Shown: positions 46,082-56,340, counted from the stretch's first letter. The stretch is DNA of 64,000 nt from CAYRHJ01 sp964424105 (GCA_964424105.1 CAYRHJ010000024.1:1-64000); one strand, 5' to 3'. The notes: a model not told the origin generated them from the letters alone. Translations and numbers: made by a program.

Positions 46082-46723
46082 ATGAACATCCGTCGAAAAC
46101 GCCGCCGCGTTCCCCCGACCATTCAGTTGCCGGCCTATCATCGCCGTCACCCTGGTACGATTTGGTTGGCGCTCATCATCGTCGCCCTCGTATTGCTGCG
46201 ACAAGTTGAACCGAGTCAACCTGTTCGGCCAAACGCCGATGACGACATGCAACGATTGCATCAAGGCGTCTTCGACGTTACCCGCGTGGTGGACGGCGAC
46301 ACGATCAACATTGACGTGCCCGACGGCAAATTCGATACGACGCGGATTCGCCTATGGGGCGTAGATACGCCGGAGGTGGCTGGCTCGCCGACGGGTGATA
46401 TGTTCTGGGGCGAGCAGGCATCGCGGTTCGCCAAATCAACGCTGGAAGGGCGGCAGGTCAGATTGGAGTTGATCGCCGGCGCGACGCGCGACAAATATCG
46501 CCGATTACTGGCCTACGTATTTGTCGAACCGTCGGGCCAACTGTTTAACGAGATGTTGATTCGCCAGGGTCATGGCTACGCGGACACGAGATTTCAACAT
46601 CCCATGAAAGCGCGATTTCGTGAATTGGAAGACGCTGCGCGGGCCGGGCGGGTCGGGCTTTGGCGAGAGGTCACCGTTCGCGACATGCCCGGCTGGCGAC
46701 AAAAGTTGGAAAAACCACGATGA
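46082..46723 (+). CDS. Staphylococcal-nuclease-like (thermonuclease) protein
   Basis: 213 residues. An N-terminal basic segment and one membrane helix (about 25-40) precede the SNase OB fold. Motifs include VTRVVDGDTINIDVPDG, TTRIRLWGVDTPE and QVRLELIAGATRDKYRRLLAYVF, with the catalytic Asp, Arg and Glu/Arg set (D-G-D-T, then R-I-R-L, then D-K-Y-x-R). It probably degrades nucleic acid at or outside the membrane. Confidence 0.93.
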   Translation: MNIRRKRRRVPPTIQLPAYHRRHPGTIWLALIIVALVLLRQVEPSQPVRPNADDDMQRLHQGVFDVTRVVDGDTINIDVPDGKFDTTRIRLWGVDTPEVAGSPTGDMFWGEQASRFAKSTLEGRQVRLELIAGATRDKYRRLLAYVFVEPSGQLFNEMLIRQGHGYADTRFQHPMKARFRELEDAARAGRVGLWREVTVRDMPGWRQKLEKPR

Positions 46724-46993
46724 CAACAGCCTCAAGAACTGCGTCCGTTTTGACGCGTAGCGGATATTGGGTTCGATAATGGCCTCGATGCGAGGGCGAC
46801 CCTATGGAAGGCTTCGACCACGCAAGCCAACAAGCTTGCAAGCCGCTGCCCACGTTCGCTAGAATCAATTCTTGCGGGCATCGTGCACTCTGCAAAGCGA
46901 TTGTCAGAAAAGCTGTTCAGCCGATGCACCCGTGCATGTCCCCCTGTGGACTCGCCGATTCAGTTTGGCCATCGTGGAATTGGACGGACCGTC

Positions 46994-48373
46994 ATGAAAT
47001 TCTTTGAAACCGTGCTCGACGTGATTGGCCGCACACCGTTGGTCAAGTTGAACCGCATGAGCGATGCCGCGATGGCCACCGTTCTAATGAAACTCGAGCA
47101 ACTGAATCCTGGTGGCTCGGTGAAGGATCGTATGGCCTTCTACATGATCCGCCGTGCCGAGGAACGCGGCCAGATCAAGCCCGGTGCGACCATCGTCGAA
47201 AGCACGTCCGGCAATACCGGTCTGGGCTTGGCCATGGCGGCCGCGGTTCGCGGGTACCGATGCATCTTCACGATTCCGGACAAGATGAGCAAAGAAAAGA
47301 TCGACATGCTTAAGGCCTACGGCGCGGAAGTCATCGTAACCAAGACGGACCTGCCGCACGATCATCCCGATAGCTACGTGGAAGTGGCCAAACGGATGGC
47401 CCGCGAAACGCCCCGCGGTTTCTATGCCAATCAATATCACAACATGGATAACCCCGAAGCCCACTATCTGACGACGGGGCCCGAAATCTGGGAGGACACC
47501 GACGGCACGATTGACTGCCTCGTCGGCGGGATCGGAACCGGCGGAACAATTTCCGGAGCCGGGCGATATCTAAAGGAGAAGGCAAAGGAAACGGGACATC
47601 CCTTGCGCATCGTCTGCCCGGACCCGGTCGGCAGCATCTATTTCGATCGGCACAGAGGCAACACCGACGATCGATCGAGCGTCTACGTTGTAGAAGGCAT
47701 CGGTCATGATTTCATGGTCGACACGTTGGACTTCTCCGTGATTGACGAGGTTCTGCCGGTGAGCGACCGCGACTCGTTCCTCACCGCACGAAGATTGACC
47801 CGCGAAGAGGGCATCTTCGCCGGCGGGTCAGCCGGGACAGCCTTGTTCGGTGCCCTGCAAGTGGCCAAACAACTGGGACCGGGAAAACTGGTCGTCGTTA
47901 TTTTGCCCGATTCCGGCGACCGCTATATCAGCAAGTGTTTCGATGACGAATGGATGAAAGACATGGGATACCTGGGCCTACAGGAGCGATTGGGAACCGT
48001 CCGCGAGTTGCTCCAGTTCAAAGGCAACCACGTCGAATTCGCCTCGCCAGACGAATCACTGGCCAGCGTCGTCAAGCGAATGAGCGCACTGGGGATCTCG
48101 CAGATGCCGCTTTCGCATGCCAACGGCGAACCCTTCGTCATGATCCGAGAGGCCGACGTCCTGCAAAGCCTGATCCGCGGCGATTGCAAGCCGGCCGACA
48201 ACATCCTGCGCGTCGCCACGCCCATGCGCGGTCAGGTATCGATGGACGACTCCCTTTCCAAGGTGCAAAAGGTGTTCGACCAAAACAACGTCGCCGTCGT
48301 CATGGACAACGGAACCATCGTCGGGATCGTTGGAAAAATCGACGTCGTCGAATTCCTCGCCGCCAGAAGCTGA
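46994..48373 (+). CDS. Cystathionine beta-synthase (PLP enzyme with CBS-domain pair)
   Basis: 459 residues from ATG 46994. The PLP domain shows GRTPLVKLNRM, the Schiff-base Lys in NPGGSVKDRMAFYM, the substrate loop STSGNTGLGLAMA and the phosphate cup GGIGTGGTISGAG. The C-terminal CBS pair (about 330-459: ESLASVVKRMSALGISQMPL, then DDSLSKVQKVFDQNNVAVVM) marks cystathionine beta-synthase rather than plain cysteine synthase. It condenses serine or cysteine-type substrates with homocysteine. The molybdoprotein gene starts 88 bp later on the same strand. Confidence 0.93.
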   Translation: MKFFETVLDVIGRTPLVKLNRMSDAAMATVLMKLEQLNPGGSVKDRMAFYMIRRAEERGQIKPGATIVESTSGNTGLGLAMAAAVRGYRCIFTIPDKMSKEKIDMLKAYGAEVIVTKTDLPHDHPDSYVEVAKRMARETPRGFYANQYHNMDNPEAHYLTTGPEIWEDTDGTIDCLVGGIGTGGTISGAGRYLKEKAKETGHPLRIVCPDPVGSIYFDRHRGNTDDRSSVYVVEGIGHDFMVDTLDFSVIDEVLPVSDRDSFLTARRLTREEGIFAGGSAGTALFGALQVAKQLGPGKLVVVILPDSGDRYISKCFDDEWMKDMGYLGLQERLGTVRELLQFKGNHVEFASPDESLASVVKRMSALGISQMPLSHANGEPFVMIREADVLQSLIRGDCKPADNILRVATPMRGQVSMDDSLSKVQKVFDQNNVAVVMDNGTIVGIVGKIDVVEFLAARS

Positions 48374-48461
48374 TTCCAAGAACTCGCCGCACGTTGGCGA
48401 ACCAGCAGCCCCACGCTACCATGCATTTCGCAGCATTCGATTTCGCGCCGGAGCCACAGAT

Positions 48462-50675
48462 ATGAAAAAAGTTACCACGGGCGGCGGCTGGCCTGCTGTC
48501 GCCTATGCCCTGCGCGCCGCACGGAAGGCGAAGGGCCTGCACAAATTCTATCAAGCCCTGCGCAGTCGCAACGCTTGCAAAACGTGCGCACTGGGGATGG
48601 GAGGGCAACGCGGCGGGATGGTCAACGAAGCCGGAAGCTTTCCGGAAGTCTGCAAGAAGTCCATGCAGGCCATGGCCGCCGACATGCAACCGCCCATCCC
48701 CGCGGACTTTTTCCGCCAAAACGGGTTCACTCGACTGCGACGAATGACGCCCCGTGAATTGGAACACGCCGGACGACTGAACGAGCCGGTGTTGGCAAAT
48801 GCCAACGACGAGGGATACAGCCCCATCTCCTGGCCCGATGCCATCGACTGGTGCGCCGACAAGTTCAGCCACGCCAAACCGGACGATCATTTCTTCTACT
48901 TCAGCGGTCGAGCGTCCAATGAAGCCGCGTTCCTATGGCAATTGTTCGCCAGACTGCTGGGAACCAACAACGTCAACAATTGCAGCTACTACTGTCACCA
49001 AGCCAGCGGCGTGGCCATGAATAGCGTGCTGGGATCAGGGACGGCGACCGTTGTTCTCGACGATCTCAAACACTGTGACCTCGTGTTTCTGATTGGCGGC
49101 AACCCCGCTTCCAATCATCCCCGCTTGATGGGCATGCTGGCCGACGTGCGCCAGCGGGACGGAAGGGTCATTGTAATCAATCCGCTTCGCGAGCAGGGAC
49201 TGGTCAACTTCAGTGTCCCTTCTCGCGCCGACAGCCTCTTGTTCGGATCGTCCATCGCCAGTGAATACCTTCAACCGAATATCGGCGGCGACATTGCCTT
49301 GCTAACCGGCCTGGCCAAACGTATTCTCGAAATAGACGCCCTGGACAAGGATTTCATCGCGAATCACACCGAGGGTTTCGACGAGTTTCAAGCCCGTGTC
49401 GATCGAACGGACTGGCCCGAGATCGAAAGCGCATCGGGCGTCCGTCGCGAACACATGGAACACGTGGGCGACGTGTATGCTCGTTCGACCGCGACGATAT
49501 TCGCCTGGACCATGGGAATCACCCATCACCTCCACGGCGTGGATAACGTTCGCATGATCGCCAATCTCGCCCTCATGCGCGGAATGGTCGGTCGAGCGCA
49601 CGCCGGACTGCTGCCCATCCGCGGCCACAGCAACGTGCAAGGCGTCGGATCAGTCGGCGTGACACCCAAGTTGAAACAGGAAATCTTCGATCGATTGGAG
49701 TCTCGCTTCGGCCTATCCCTCCCAACCACGCCGGGAATGGACACCCTCGCCTGCGTGAAGGCCATGCAGGTCGGAAAACTCCATCACGCCTGGTGTTTGG
49801 GCGGCAATCTTTACGGATCCAATCCTGAAGCCGCCGCGACCTCGCGTGCGTTTGCCAACCTTCACTCCGTCGTCTACGTCAGCACCACCCTCAACACCGG
49901 ACACGCCTGGGGCCGCGCCCGGGAAACGCTGATTCTGCCAGCCAGTGCGCGGGACGAAGAGGCCCAGCCCACCACACAGGAGTCCATGTTCAACTTCGTG
50001 CGCCTGAGCGACGGCGGACCCGCTCGCTGTCCCGGCGCTCGCAGTGAAGTTCAAATCGTGGCGGAAATAGCCGCTCGCGTCCTCGGCCACACCGGCCCGA
50101 TCAATTGGTCCGAACTTGAACAACATGGTCAAATCCGCAAAATGATCAGCCAAGTGATTCCCGGCTATGAACCCATGGCACGAATCGACGAGACCCAGGA
50201 AGAATTTCAGATCGGCGGAAGGACGTTGCATGAACCACTGTTCAAGACGCCGACCGGTCGTGCGAAGTTTCACGCCGTCGAAATACCAAAACAAGACCAA
50301 TGCAATGGATCATTTCGCCTGATGACCATTCGCAGCGAGGGGCAATTCAACACTGTCGTCTATGAAGAAGAGGATTTGTACCGCGGGCAGGAGACCCGAA
50401 ACGTCATTCTGCTCAATCAAACTGACATGCAGCGATTGGGCATCGCACCGGGTCAGCCCCTGCGAGTCACCAGTGAAATTTCCACCATGACCGACATCCT
50501 CGCACAACCGTTCGACATACCACCAGGCAATGCAGCTATGTATTACCCCGAAGCCAATGCCCTCGTGCCCCGTCACGCCGACCCGGAATCTCGCACTCCG
50601 GCATTCAAATCGGTCAATGTCACGGTAGCCGTTCAGGACAAAAAACACCCAACGATTTCAAAGCAGCAACCCTGA
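48462..50675 (+). CDS. FdhF/YdeP-type molybdopterin oxidoreductase
   Basis: 737 residues from ATG 48462. YdeP-like proteins are distant formate-dehydrogenase relatives; the E. coli member is tied to acid resistance. The Fe-S region near the start has only NACKTCALGMGG (CxxC) rather than four cysteines. The Mo domain shows FYFSGRASNEAAFLWQLFAR, then NNVNNCSYYCHQASGVAM and LIGGNPASNHPRLM. Further on are IRGHSNVQGVGSVGVTPKLK and the last domain TIRSEGQFNTVVYEEEDLYRG. The frame is intact. The substrate is unknown. No fdhD is nearby. It lies directly after the cystathionine beta-synthase gene and converges with the TPR membrane protein. Confidence 0.92.
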   Translation: MKKVTTGGGWPAVAYALRAARKAKGLHKFYQALRSRNACKTCALGMGGQRGGMVNEAGSFPEVCKKSMQAMAADMQPPIPADFFRQNGFTRLRRMTPRELEHAGRLNEPVLANANDEGYSPISWPDAIDWCADKFSHAKPDDHFFYFSGRASNEAAFLWQLFARLLGTNNVNNCSYYCHQASGVAMNSVLGSGTATVVLDDLKHCDLVFLIGGNPASNHPRLMGMLADVRQRDGRVIVINPLREQGLVNFSVPSRADSLLFGSSIASEYLQPNIGGDIALLTGLAKRILEIDALDKDFIANHTEGFDEFQARVDRTDWPEIESASGVRREHMEHVGDVYARSTATIFAWTMGITHHLHGVDNVRMIANLALMRGMVGRAHAGLLPIRGHSNVQGVGSVGVTPKLKQEIFDRLESRFGLSLPTTPGMDTLACVKAMQVGKLHHAWCLGGNLYGSNPEAAATSRAFANLHSVVYVSTTLNTGHAWGRARETLILPASARDEEAQPTTQESMFNFVRLSDGGPARCPGARSEVQIVAEIAARVLGHTGPINWSELEQHGQIRKMISQVIPGYEPMARIDETQEEFQIGGRTLHEPLFKTPTGRAKFHAVEIPKQDQCNGSFRLMTIRSEGQFNTVVYEEEDLYRGQETRNVILLNQTDMQRLGIAPGQPLRVTSEISTMTDILAQPFDIPPGNAAMYYPEANALVPRHADPESRTPAFKSVNVTVAVQDKKHPTISKQQP

Positions 50676-50692
50676 GGGAGCGGACTTCCTGC

Positions 50693-53299
50693 CTATTCGA
50701 ATGGCAGGTCGGCCCCTATGTCAGGCGCTCTTGCGCCGCTCTCCTGCCTTTCAAACACGCGCTCGCCGCGCGCTCGACACTCCTCGTTCGGACAAAGCCG
50801 CAAAAATTCCGCAAATGCCATCTGCGATACGTCATGTCTCCCCCGCGAATTCAGCACCATCGCCGACAACAAATACGGCCAAGGGTTCTCCGAATCGGCC
50901 AGACTGAACGTCTCCAAGTCAGCAAGAAGTCGATCCAGTGCGTCAACAGGGTCCGGCTGATCCAGTTGAATCAGTGACGCGGTCGCAGTGATCGCCGCGT
51001 CGTTGTCGTTACCGCCAAGACCGATAAGCACTTGGGTCAACTGAACAACCGCCTTGACATCACCTGCATCTGCCGCCAAGGTCTCCGCTTCTCCGCCCGC
51101 AGTCAATTTACCTGCTTTGGCGGCAGTGTAGTGCGCCCACGCTTCAAGTCGACGATTATCCGGATCGCGACTCAGCGCCGCCGCGAACGCGTTCGCCGCG
51201 TGTCCTGGTGAATGCACACGCTCACAGTAGTCATGAAATGCAATCAAGAATGCCAAGTTGTCGTGTTGATCGGAAAAGTATTCCAAGAACAAACGTCGAG
51301 CATCATCCAGTCGATCCATTCGCACATACAACGACGCCAGATTGACAATGGCCGTGACTGCCAGACGGTCACGCCTGATCGCCTCCTGGTACGCCTGCTC
51401 CGCCTGCGAAGTTTCATTCAGCCATTCCAGGCATACGCCCAAATTCGCGCGCGCAATGACATTCTCCGGCATCCAACTCAACAGCATCTTCAATCGTTCT
51501 GCTGCCGCCTCGAATTGCCCCCCGCCGATTTCCATTTCTGCCAGTGCCAATTGAGCCATAACATCGTACTCATTGCTCGCCAAGACTCGCTCGTAGGCGG
51601 CCATTGCATCAGACGTTCGATTGGCTTCACGATACAATTGTGCCAATGCGAGAATTCCGGGATTGTAGTAGGGCATGATTTCAATGCCCCGTTCGTAGTC
51701 CGCGATTGCCTCGTCTCGCCTCCCCATCGCCGCGTGGATCCTGCCCCGCCGAGTATAACACTTACCATAGTCAGGATTGGCTTCGATAGCCCTGTTGAGC
51801 GTCGCCAGTCCTTCTTCCATTCGCCCAAGCCGAAACTGACTCATTCCGACAACCTGCAAGACCTCACAAGCCATTTCCTGCGGATGCAGTTCCAAATCTT
51901 TCAATGCAATGTCGATCGCCTCGTCAAACCGTCCCTCGCGATAGTACGCCCACGCGGCGGATTCGTAAACACTGGGGTATTGCGGATCACATGCAATGAT
52001 CCGCTGTGCCAACGTGATATTGTTCTCATAGTGGGCAATGGTCCTCCAGGTCGCCGAAAGCAGCACGCCAATAAAGACGGCCGTGACCACGCCTGCCCCC
52101 GCCCGCATCATTCGCCCGACCGGCACACTGGCGCGGCCAATGGCCAGACCCAGCGACCAACTGGCCAGGCTCACAACGATCCACAGCAGCCCGATATTGG
52201 ACAAGTAGACGTATCGATCGGCCGCGATGGCGCGTCGGGCGGGAATGATCGGCAGCGTCGGCAACACTGCCGCCATAAACCACAACAGTCCCAGCCATCC
52301 GATGCGCGACCACTTGGCGCTCAGCACAGTGAGTGCGAATACGAGTACAACAATGCCTCCGCTCCATATGACACTCGCGTCCGCCCAGGACACGTCCGGC
52401 GGAGGCGGATACCAAGCCGATAGCCCGACGGGAGCCAACAAATGCCGAAAATACTGCCCCAACGCCAATGCGACGTACAGTATCGGCGGGCCATCCATCT
52501 CCCGTTCCGCACGCTCGAACATCTCCCCGCTCGAATGAACCGCAAATGTCGTAAACGCCAACGCCATCGCCGCGACGCAACCCCACAACACCCACCACGA
52601 CCGGCGAGGCCACGTTCGCCGTGCGACAAACGGTATGATCGCCAACACCGGAATCGCCACACTCACCTTGCTCATATGAGCCGCAGCCGCTAACACGATA
52701 ACCGCAACCGCCCCAAAAGCCGTGGACTTGTCGTTCCAACGATGCAGCACTATGACCGTCGCCAATGTAAAACACGTACTCAACATCAGCATGCGACCGT
52801 TGAGCCAAGCCACAGGCTCACCCGCCAACGGATGCACGGCGAACAACACTGCCACCCAAAAGGCCACTGAACCGCGCCCATCAACGCGTCGCACGACCGC
52901 CAAAACGAGCAAGGTGTTGATGGCGTGAATCAATACGTTCGTCAGGTGAAACACCCAAGCCCCCGCGTGTGGACCGTCCGCAGTGGGATTCAAACCCAAC
53001 GCTCGAAGAATCGCGAAGTCTAACGAGAAGCTCAGCAACGGAATCGGCTGGTAAAGGTCGCGGTGAACGATCGTGAACAGTTCAGCCGCATGGGCCAATG
53101 ACGGGTGATTGACCAGCACATGATTCCGAACCAAATGGTAATCATCACCTGTCAGAAACCCCCCACGAAGGCTCGGCAGCCCCGCAGCCAAGGCCAACAC
53201 GAGCGGAACCCATCCGGGCCACAGGATCCACGCCCGCGCACCGGAAGATTGCACGGCGGGAATTTCGTTAAGGGCATTGGGTTTCTGTCGCGGCGTCAT
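50693..53299 (-). CDS. GT-C-like polytopic membrane protein with C-terminal TPR array (TMTC-like)
   Basis: 868 residues. The first 430 hold about ten to twelve membrane helices. The first periplasmic loop has GDDYHLVRNHVLVNH, an acidic pair where GT-C glycosyltransferases bind metal/lipid-sugar; WLNGRMLMLSTCF and PARRAIAADRYVYLSNIGL resemble TMTC proteins. Residues about 440-790 are TPR repeats (PSVYESAAWAYYREGRFDEA, then YGKCYTRRGRIHAAMGRRDEA, then ENVIARANLGVCLEWLNETSQ). Such fusions are candidate protein O-mannosyl or related glycosyltransferases. The true sugar donor and target are unknown. Monocistronic. Confidence 0.85.
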   Translation of the reverse strand: MTPRQKPNALNEIPAVQSSGARAWILWPGWVPLVLALAAGLPSLRGGFLTGDDYHLVRNHVLVNHPSLAHAAELFTIVHRDLYQPIPLLSFSLDFAILRALGLNPTADGPHAGAWVFHLTNVLIHAINTLLVLAVVRRVDGRGSVAFWVAVLFAVHPLAGEPVAWLNGRMLMLSTCFTLATVIVLHRWNDKSTAFGAVAVIVLAAAAHMSKVSVAIPVLAIIPFVARRTWPRRSWWVLWGCVAAMALAFTTFAVHSSGEMFERAEREMDGPPILYVALALGQYFRHLLAPVGLSAWYPPPPDVSWADASVIWSGGIVVLVFALTVLSAKWSRIGWLGLLWFMAAVLPTLPIIPARRAIAADRYVYLSNIGLLWIVVSLASWSLGLAIGRASVPVGRMMRAGAGVVTAVFIGVLLSATWRTIAHYENNITLAQRIIACDPQYPSVYESAAWAYYREGRFDEAIDIALKDLELHPQEMACEVLQVVGMSQFRLGRMEEGLATLNRAIEANPDYGKCYTRRGRIHAAMGRRDEAIADYERGIEIMPYYNPGILALAQLYREANRTSDAMAAYERVLASNEYDVMAQLALAEMEIGGGQFEAAAERLKMLLSWMPENVIARANLGVCLEWLNETSQAEQAYQEAIRRDRLAVTAIVNLASLYVRMDRLDDARRLFLEYFSDQHDNLAFLIAFHDYCERVHSPGHAANAFAAALSRDPDNRRLEAWAHYTAAKAGKLTAGGEAETLAADAGDVKAVVQLTQVLIGLGGNDNDAAITATASLIQLDQPDPVDALDRLLADLETFSLADSENPWPYLLSAMVLNSRGRHDVSQMAFAEFLRLCPNEECRARGERVFERQESGARAPDIGADLPFE

Positions 53300-53463
53300 C
53301 TCGCTGTTAGTCTAGTAGTCCTGCCTCGCATTGTCAGGAGCTACCAGATCGCGTGTAGGCAATTGTCGTCTCCGTCCCGCAACATTTGCAGCACGATGGG
53401 GGCATCGGTATCATCATCCAATACTGGGCCTTCAATACGCACCGACGGACACGGAGTGAATAT

Positions 53464-55350
53464 ATGCGACTCAAACCATCTTACTTGAAAGCAACCGTTG
53501 CCACAGGCGCCATGCTGCTTCTGCACGCTTCAACAGCCTGCGTCCACGTTGATGTCAATAAATCGCCGTCCCTGGCCAGGCAAAGCACCGCCCGCACCGC
53601 CCAGGCCTTCGATTACGTGGACCCAGCGGATTACAAGCAACACGTCGCCATCCTGGCCCATGACGCCCTTACGGGCCGCGGAATCGGCACCCCCGGCATC
53701 GATCTAGCTGCCGGTTACATCGCCGGCCAATTCGCTTCCATCGGAATTCTTCCAGGTGCCGCGGACGGATCCTACTTCCAAGAGTTCGAAACCGTCACGG
53801 GCAGCAGTCTGGCCGGCGAAGGAGAATTCTCGATCACCGGAGCCGAAGTCACTGCCACCTTCGACGTCGATTACGCACCGTTCCCGTTTTCAAACAGTGA
53901 CGCCTTCGCAGGCGATGTCGTCTTCGTCGGATACGGCATTACGGCTCCCGACCGCGACCACGACGACTATGCAGAACTCGACGTCAGCCGCAAAGTCCTC
54001 CTGATGTTGCGGCGCGAGCCTCCGGACTGGGACTCGGGCCGCGGAACGAGACACGCCTCATTTCGAAACAAAGTCTACGCCGCTCGCGACAAGGGCGCCA
54101 CCGCCGTCTTGATCGTAGATCGCGTGGGCGATGGCGAAGGCGACCGACTCACTCGCTTTGAAGGCGGTTCAGGCGACTATGGCCTGCCCGCTTTTCACGT
54201 CTCCAGAAAATTGGCCGACTCGCTACTTTCCGCCGGACGACTGCCAACGTTGGAAACGCTGCAAGCGACAGTGGACGCCGGTGAATTCGCCTCAGCCCCG
54301 CTCGCCGGCATTCACATCGAAGGCAAAGCCAACATCGTAAAAACGCTGACCCAAATGCGAAACGTGGTCGGCTTGATTCCAGGCTCCGGAAAGAACGCAC
54401 ACGAATACGTCGTCATCGGCGGCCACTATGATCATCTAGGCCTATCCGTCTCGCGAATGTCGTTCGGAAGAAGCCGCGACGAAACTCGCGAACCGGAAAT
54501 CCACAACGGCGCCGACGACAACGCCTCGGGAACCGCCGGTATCATCGAAGCCGGGCGCGTGTTGACCAGGCAAATGCCCCTCAATCGCAGCGTTCTGCTC
54601 GTAGCCTTTTCAGGAGAAGAAACCGGCCTGCACGGCAGCAAGTTCTTCGTAGACAATCCACCCGTGCCACTAGATGACATCGTTGCCATGCTCAACATGG
54701 ACATGATCGGCCGACTGAACCCCGACGAACGCACACTTCAAATATACGGTACGAAAGCCGCCGAAGAATTCGACGAAATGATCACCCGTTTGACCGGCCA
54801 AGCAGGGTTCCAACTACGCGGCGACGAAAGCGCCCTCGGACCCAGCGACCACACGTCCTTCTATCAAAAGGGAATCCCCTCCGTCCACATTTTCACCGGC
54901 CTGCACGAGGACTATCACCGACCCGGAGATGACACCGAAAAGGTTAATGTCCACGGCGGCGCCGAAGTCACGCAACTCGTAGCCGCCATGGCCAAGGAAA
55001 TCATCGATCGCCCCGCCCCCCCAACCTACTTCGCCGTCACCACGCGCGCCAACATCTTCAGCCAGCAATCCGGAATGGGTATGCCCCGCGTCGTTATGGG
55101 CGTCATGCCCGCCTACGCTGATTCCGGCGACGCGGGAATGGCCGTCGATGGCGTCTACGAAGACGGACCAGCCGGCAAAGCGGGGATGAAGCAAGGCGAT
55201 CGCATCCTCAAGATCGGCCCAACCAGCATCGCCAATGTTCAAGATTACATGGGCGCTTTGCGAGACAACAAGCCCGGCGATGTCGTCGACGTTGTCGTTA
55301 ACCGCGGAACCCAACAATTGACCATCAAGGTGACCCTGGAAGGACGCTAA
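53464..55350 (+). CDS. M28 zinc peptidase lipoprotein with PA and PDZ domains
   Basis: 628 residues from ATG 53464, with lipobox STAC. A PA insertion (about 130-260; VVFVGYGITAPDRDHDDYAEL, then DKGATAVLIVDRVGD) precedes the M28 domain. Zinc ligands are visible: VIGGHYDHLGL (His), GADDNASGTAGIIEA (Asp), FSGEETGLHGSKFF (Glu-Glu), NMDMIGR (Asp), and GLHEDYHRPGDD (His). A PDZ domain ends the protein (AGMAVDGVYEDGPAGKAGMKQGDRILKIG). Likely an outer-membrane-tethered aminopeptidase. Stand-alone. Confidence 0.93.
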   Translation: MRLKPSYLKATVATGAMLLLHASTACVHVDVNKSPSLARQSTARTAQAFDYVDPADYKQHVAILAHDALTGRGIGTPGIDLAAGYIAGQFASIGILPGAADGSYFQEFETVTGSSLAGEGEFSITGAEVTATFDVDYAPFPFSNSDAFAGDVVFVGYGITAPDRDHDDYAELDVSRKVLLMLRREPPDWDSGRGTRHASFRNKVYAARDKGATAVLIVDRVGDGEGDRLTRFEGGSGDYGLPAFHVSRKLADSLLSAGRLPTLETLQATVDAGEFASAPLAGIHIEGKANIVKTLTQMRNVVGLIPGSGKNAHEYVVIGGHYDHLGLSVSRMSFGRSRDETREPEIHNGADDNASGTAGIIEAGRVLTRQMPLNRSVLLVAFSGEETGLHGSKFFVDNPPVPLDDIVAMLNMDMIGRLNPDERTLQIYGTKAAEEFDEMITRLTGQAGFQLRGDESALGPSDHTSFYQKGIPSVHIFTGLHEDYHRPGDDTEKVNVHGGAEVTQLVAAMAKEIIDRPAPPTYFAVTTRANIFSQQSGMGMPRVVMGVMPAYADSGDAGMAVDGVYEDGPAGKAGMKQGDRILKIGPTSIANVQDYMGALRDNKPGDVVDVVVNRGTQQLTIKVTLEGR

Positions 55351-55823
55351 CGCAGTCCGTCATGCTGTTCGCTTCTATTCAGCGCCGCGACCAAGCTTTT
55401 ACGACCCGCGACCAAGTCTCCTATGAGCCGCGAGCGCGAAGCGAGCGGTCTTGTCTTCCAACCTCAACCCCCTCTTAACAAAGCCGCGACCGTCAGGGAG
55501 CGGTCTTCTCTGAAACGACACCCGCGACCAAGTCTCCTATGAGCCGCGAGCGCGAAGCGAGCGGTCCCCCGCGCTCCGTCATTCCGGCGCAAGCCGGAAT
55601 CCAGTCCGTCGTCCGTGTTTAACCTGCCCGTTCACGACCCGCGACCATCAGCGAGCGGTCTTCTCGTCCAACGATATCCGATCCTCGCCGCCAATAAAGT
55701 AGCCTGACCCCCTACTGTGACTTGCAAGATTCACACGATGGGCATGAAAGTTGTGGCCATCCGCACCGGCGACCGAACCTGTATCATCCTGTCAATCTTG
55801 CGAATCTTTTCTATAATAACGGT
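55351..55823. repeat. Repeat cluster between the M28 peptidase and thioesterase genes
   Basis: Copies of the 26-nt family lie at 55425-55450, 55541-55566 and 55636-55660, and the PLPDGRGSE-coding variant at 55481-55505. They are separated by a unit around ACCCGCGACCAAGTCTCCTATGA that itself recurs at 55403 and 55521. A CCGG palindrome lies at 55572-55605. From 55670 to 55788 no repeat or gene was seen. Confidence 0.85.
55789..55817 (+). promoter_or_regulatory. Promoter for an apparently leaderless thioesterase gene
   Basis: CTGTCA (55789-55794, 4/6), a 17-bp spacer, and a perfect TATAAT (55812-55817). The expected start point, about seven bases downstream, falls on the GTG at 55824. Confidence 0.65.
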
Positions 55824-56273
55824 GTGGCTCCAATCTCGCCGGAAAAACCTGCGTTTCACGAACATCACATCCGCGTCCGCTACGCCGAGTGCGACGCTAT
55901 GGGCTACCTGCACCATGCCCGCTATTTCGAATACATCGAGGAGGCACGCACCGAAGCCCTACGCACCCGCGGCTTTCGATATCGAGACCTCGAAGCCGAG
56001 GGCATCCTCTTTGTCGTCGCCAAGCTTTCCTGCCGCTACATCAAGCCCATTCGCTATGATGACCTGATCACGCTCCACACCCGCATCGAGCGATTCACCC
56101 GAACTCGCATTGATCACACCTATCAGTTGCTTCGTGACAAAGTTCTCCTAGCCGAGGCAGCCACCACGTTGGCCTGCGTCGGGCGAGACGGCAAGCCGCA
56201 AATCATGCCCGACCGCATCTGGTCCATTCATCAAGAAACACGAGAACGCAGAAAAGACCGACTCCCATCATAG
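55824..56273 (+). CDS. Acyl-CoA thioesterase, YbgC/4HBT hot-dog family
   Basis: About 149 residues. The hot-dog signature reads IRVRYAECDAMGYLHHARYFEYIEEARTE, with the catalytic Asp (AECDAMGYLHH) of the 4HBT type. KLSCRYIKPIRYDDLITLHT and YQLLRDKVLLAEAATTLAC complete the fold. The first codon is probably GTG 55824, which has no Shine-Dalgarno sequence and sits at the predicted transcription start; further upstream codons read an unlikely His/Pro-rich stretch. It hydrolyses acyl-CoA; in many bacteria the gene lies by tol-pal, which is absent here. Confidence 0.9.
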   Translation: MAPISPEKPAFHEHHIRVRYAECDAMGYLHHARYFEYIEEARTEALRTRGFRYRDLEAEGILFVVAKLSCRYIKPIRYDDLITLHTRIERFTRTRIDHTYQLLRDKVLLAEAATTLACVGRDGKPQIMPDRIWSIHQETRERRKDRLPS

Positions 56274-56340
56274 CCAGCTCACATCGCATTCTCGCACACC
56301 CAAACATCAATGGGGCCCGTTTCATCCGCCTCTTTTCAGA
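56274..56340. other. Short spacer before a dockerin remnant
   Basis: No features seen between the thioesterase stop and the remnant frame. Confidence 0.3.

Noticed and set aside
55403..55660. Second array-like repeat cluster
   Set aside because: Irregular spacing and copies elsewhere in the window; not a CRISPR array.
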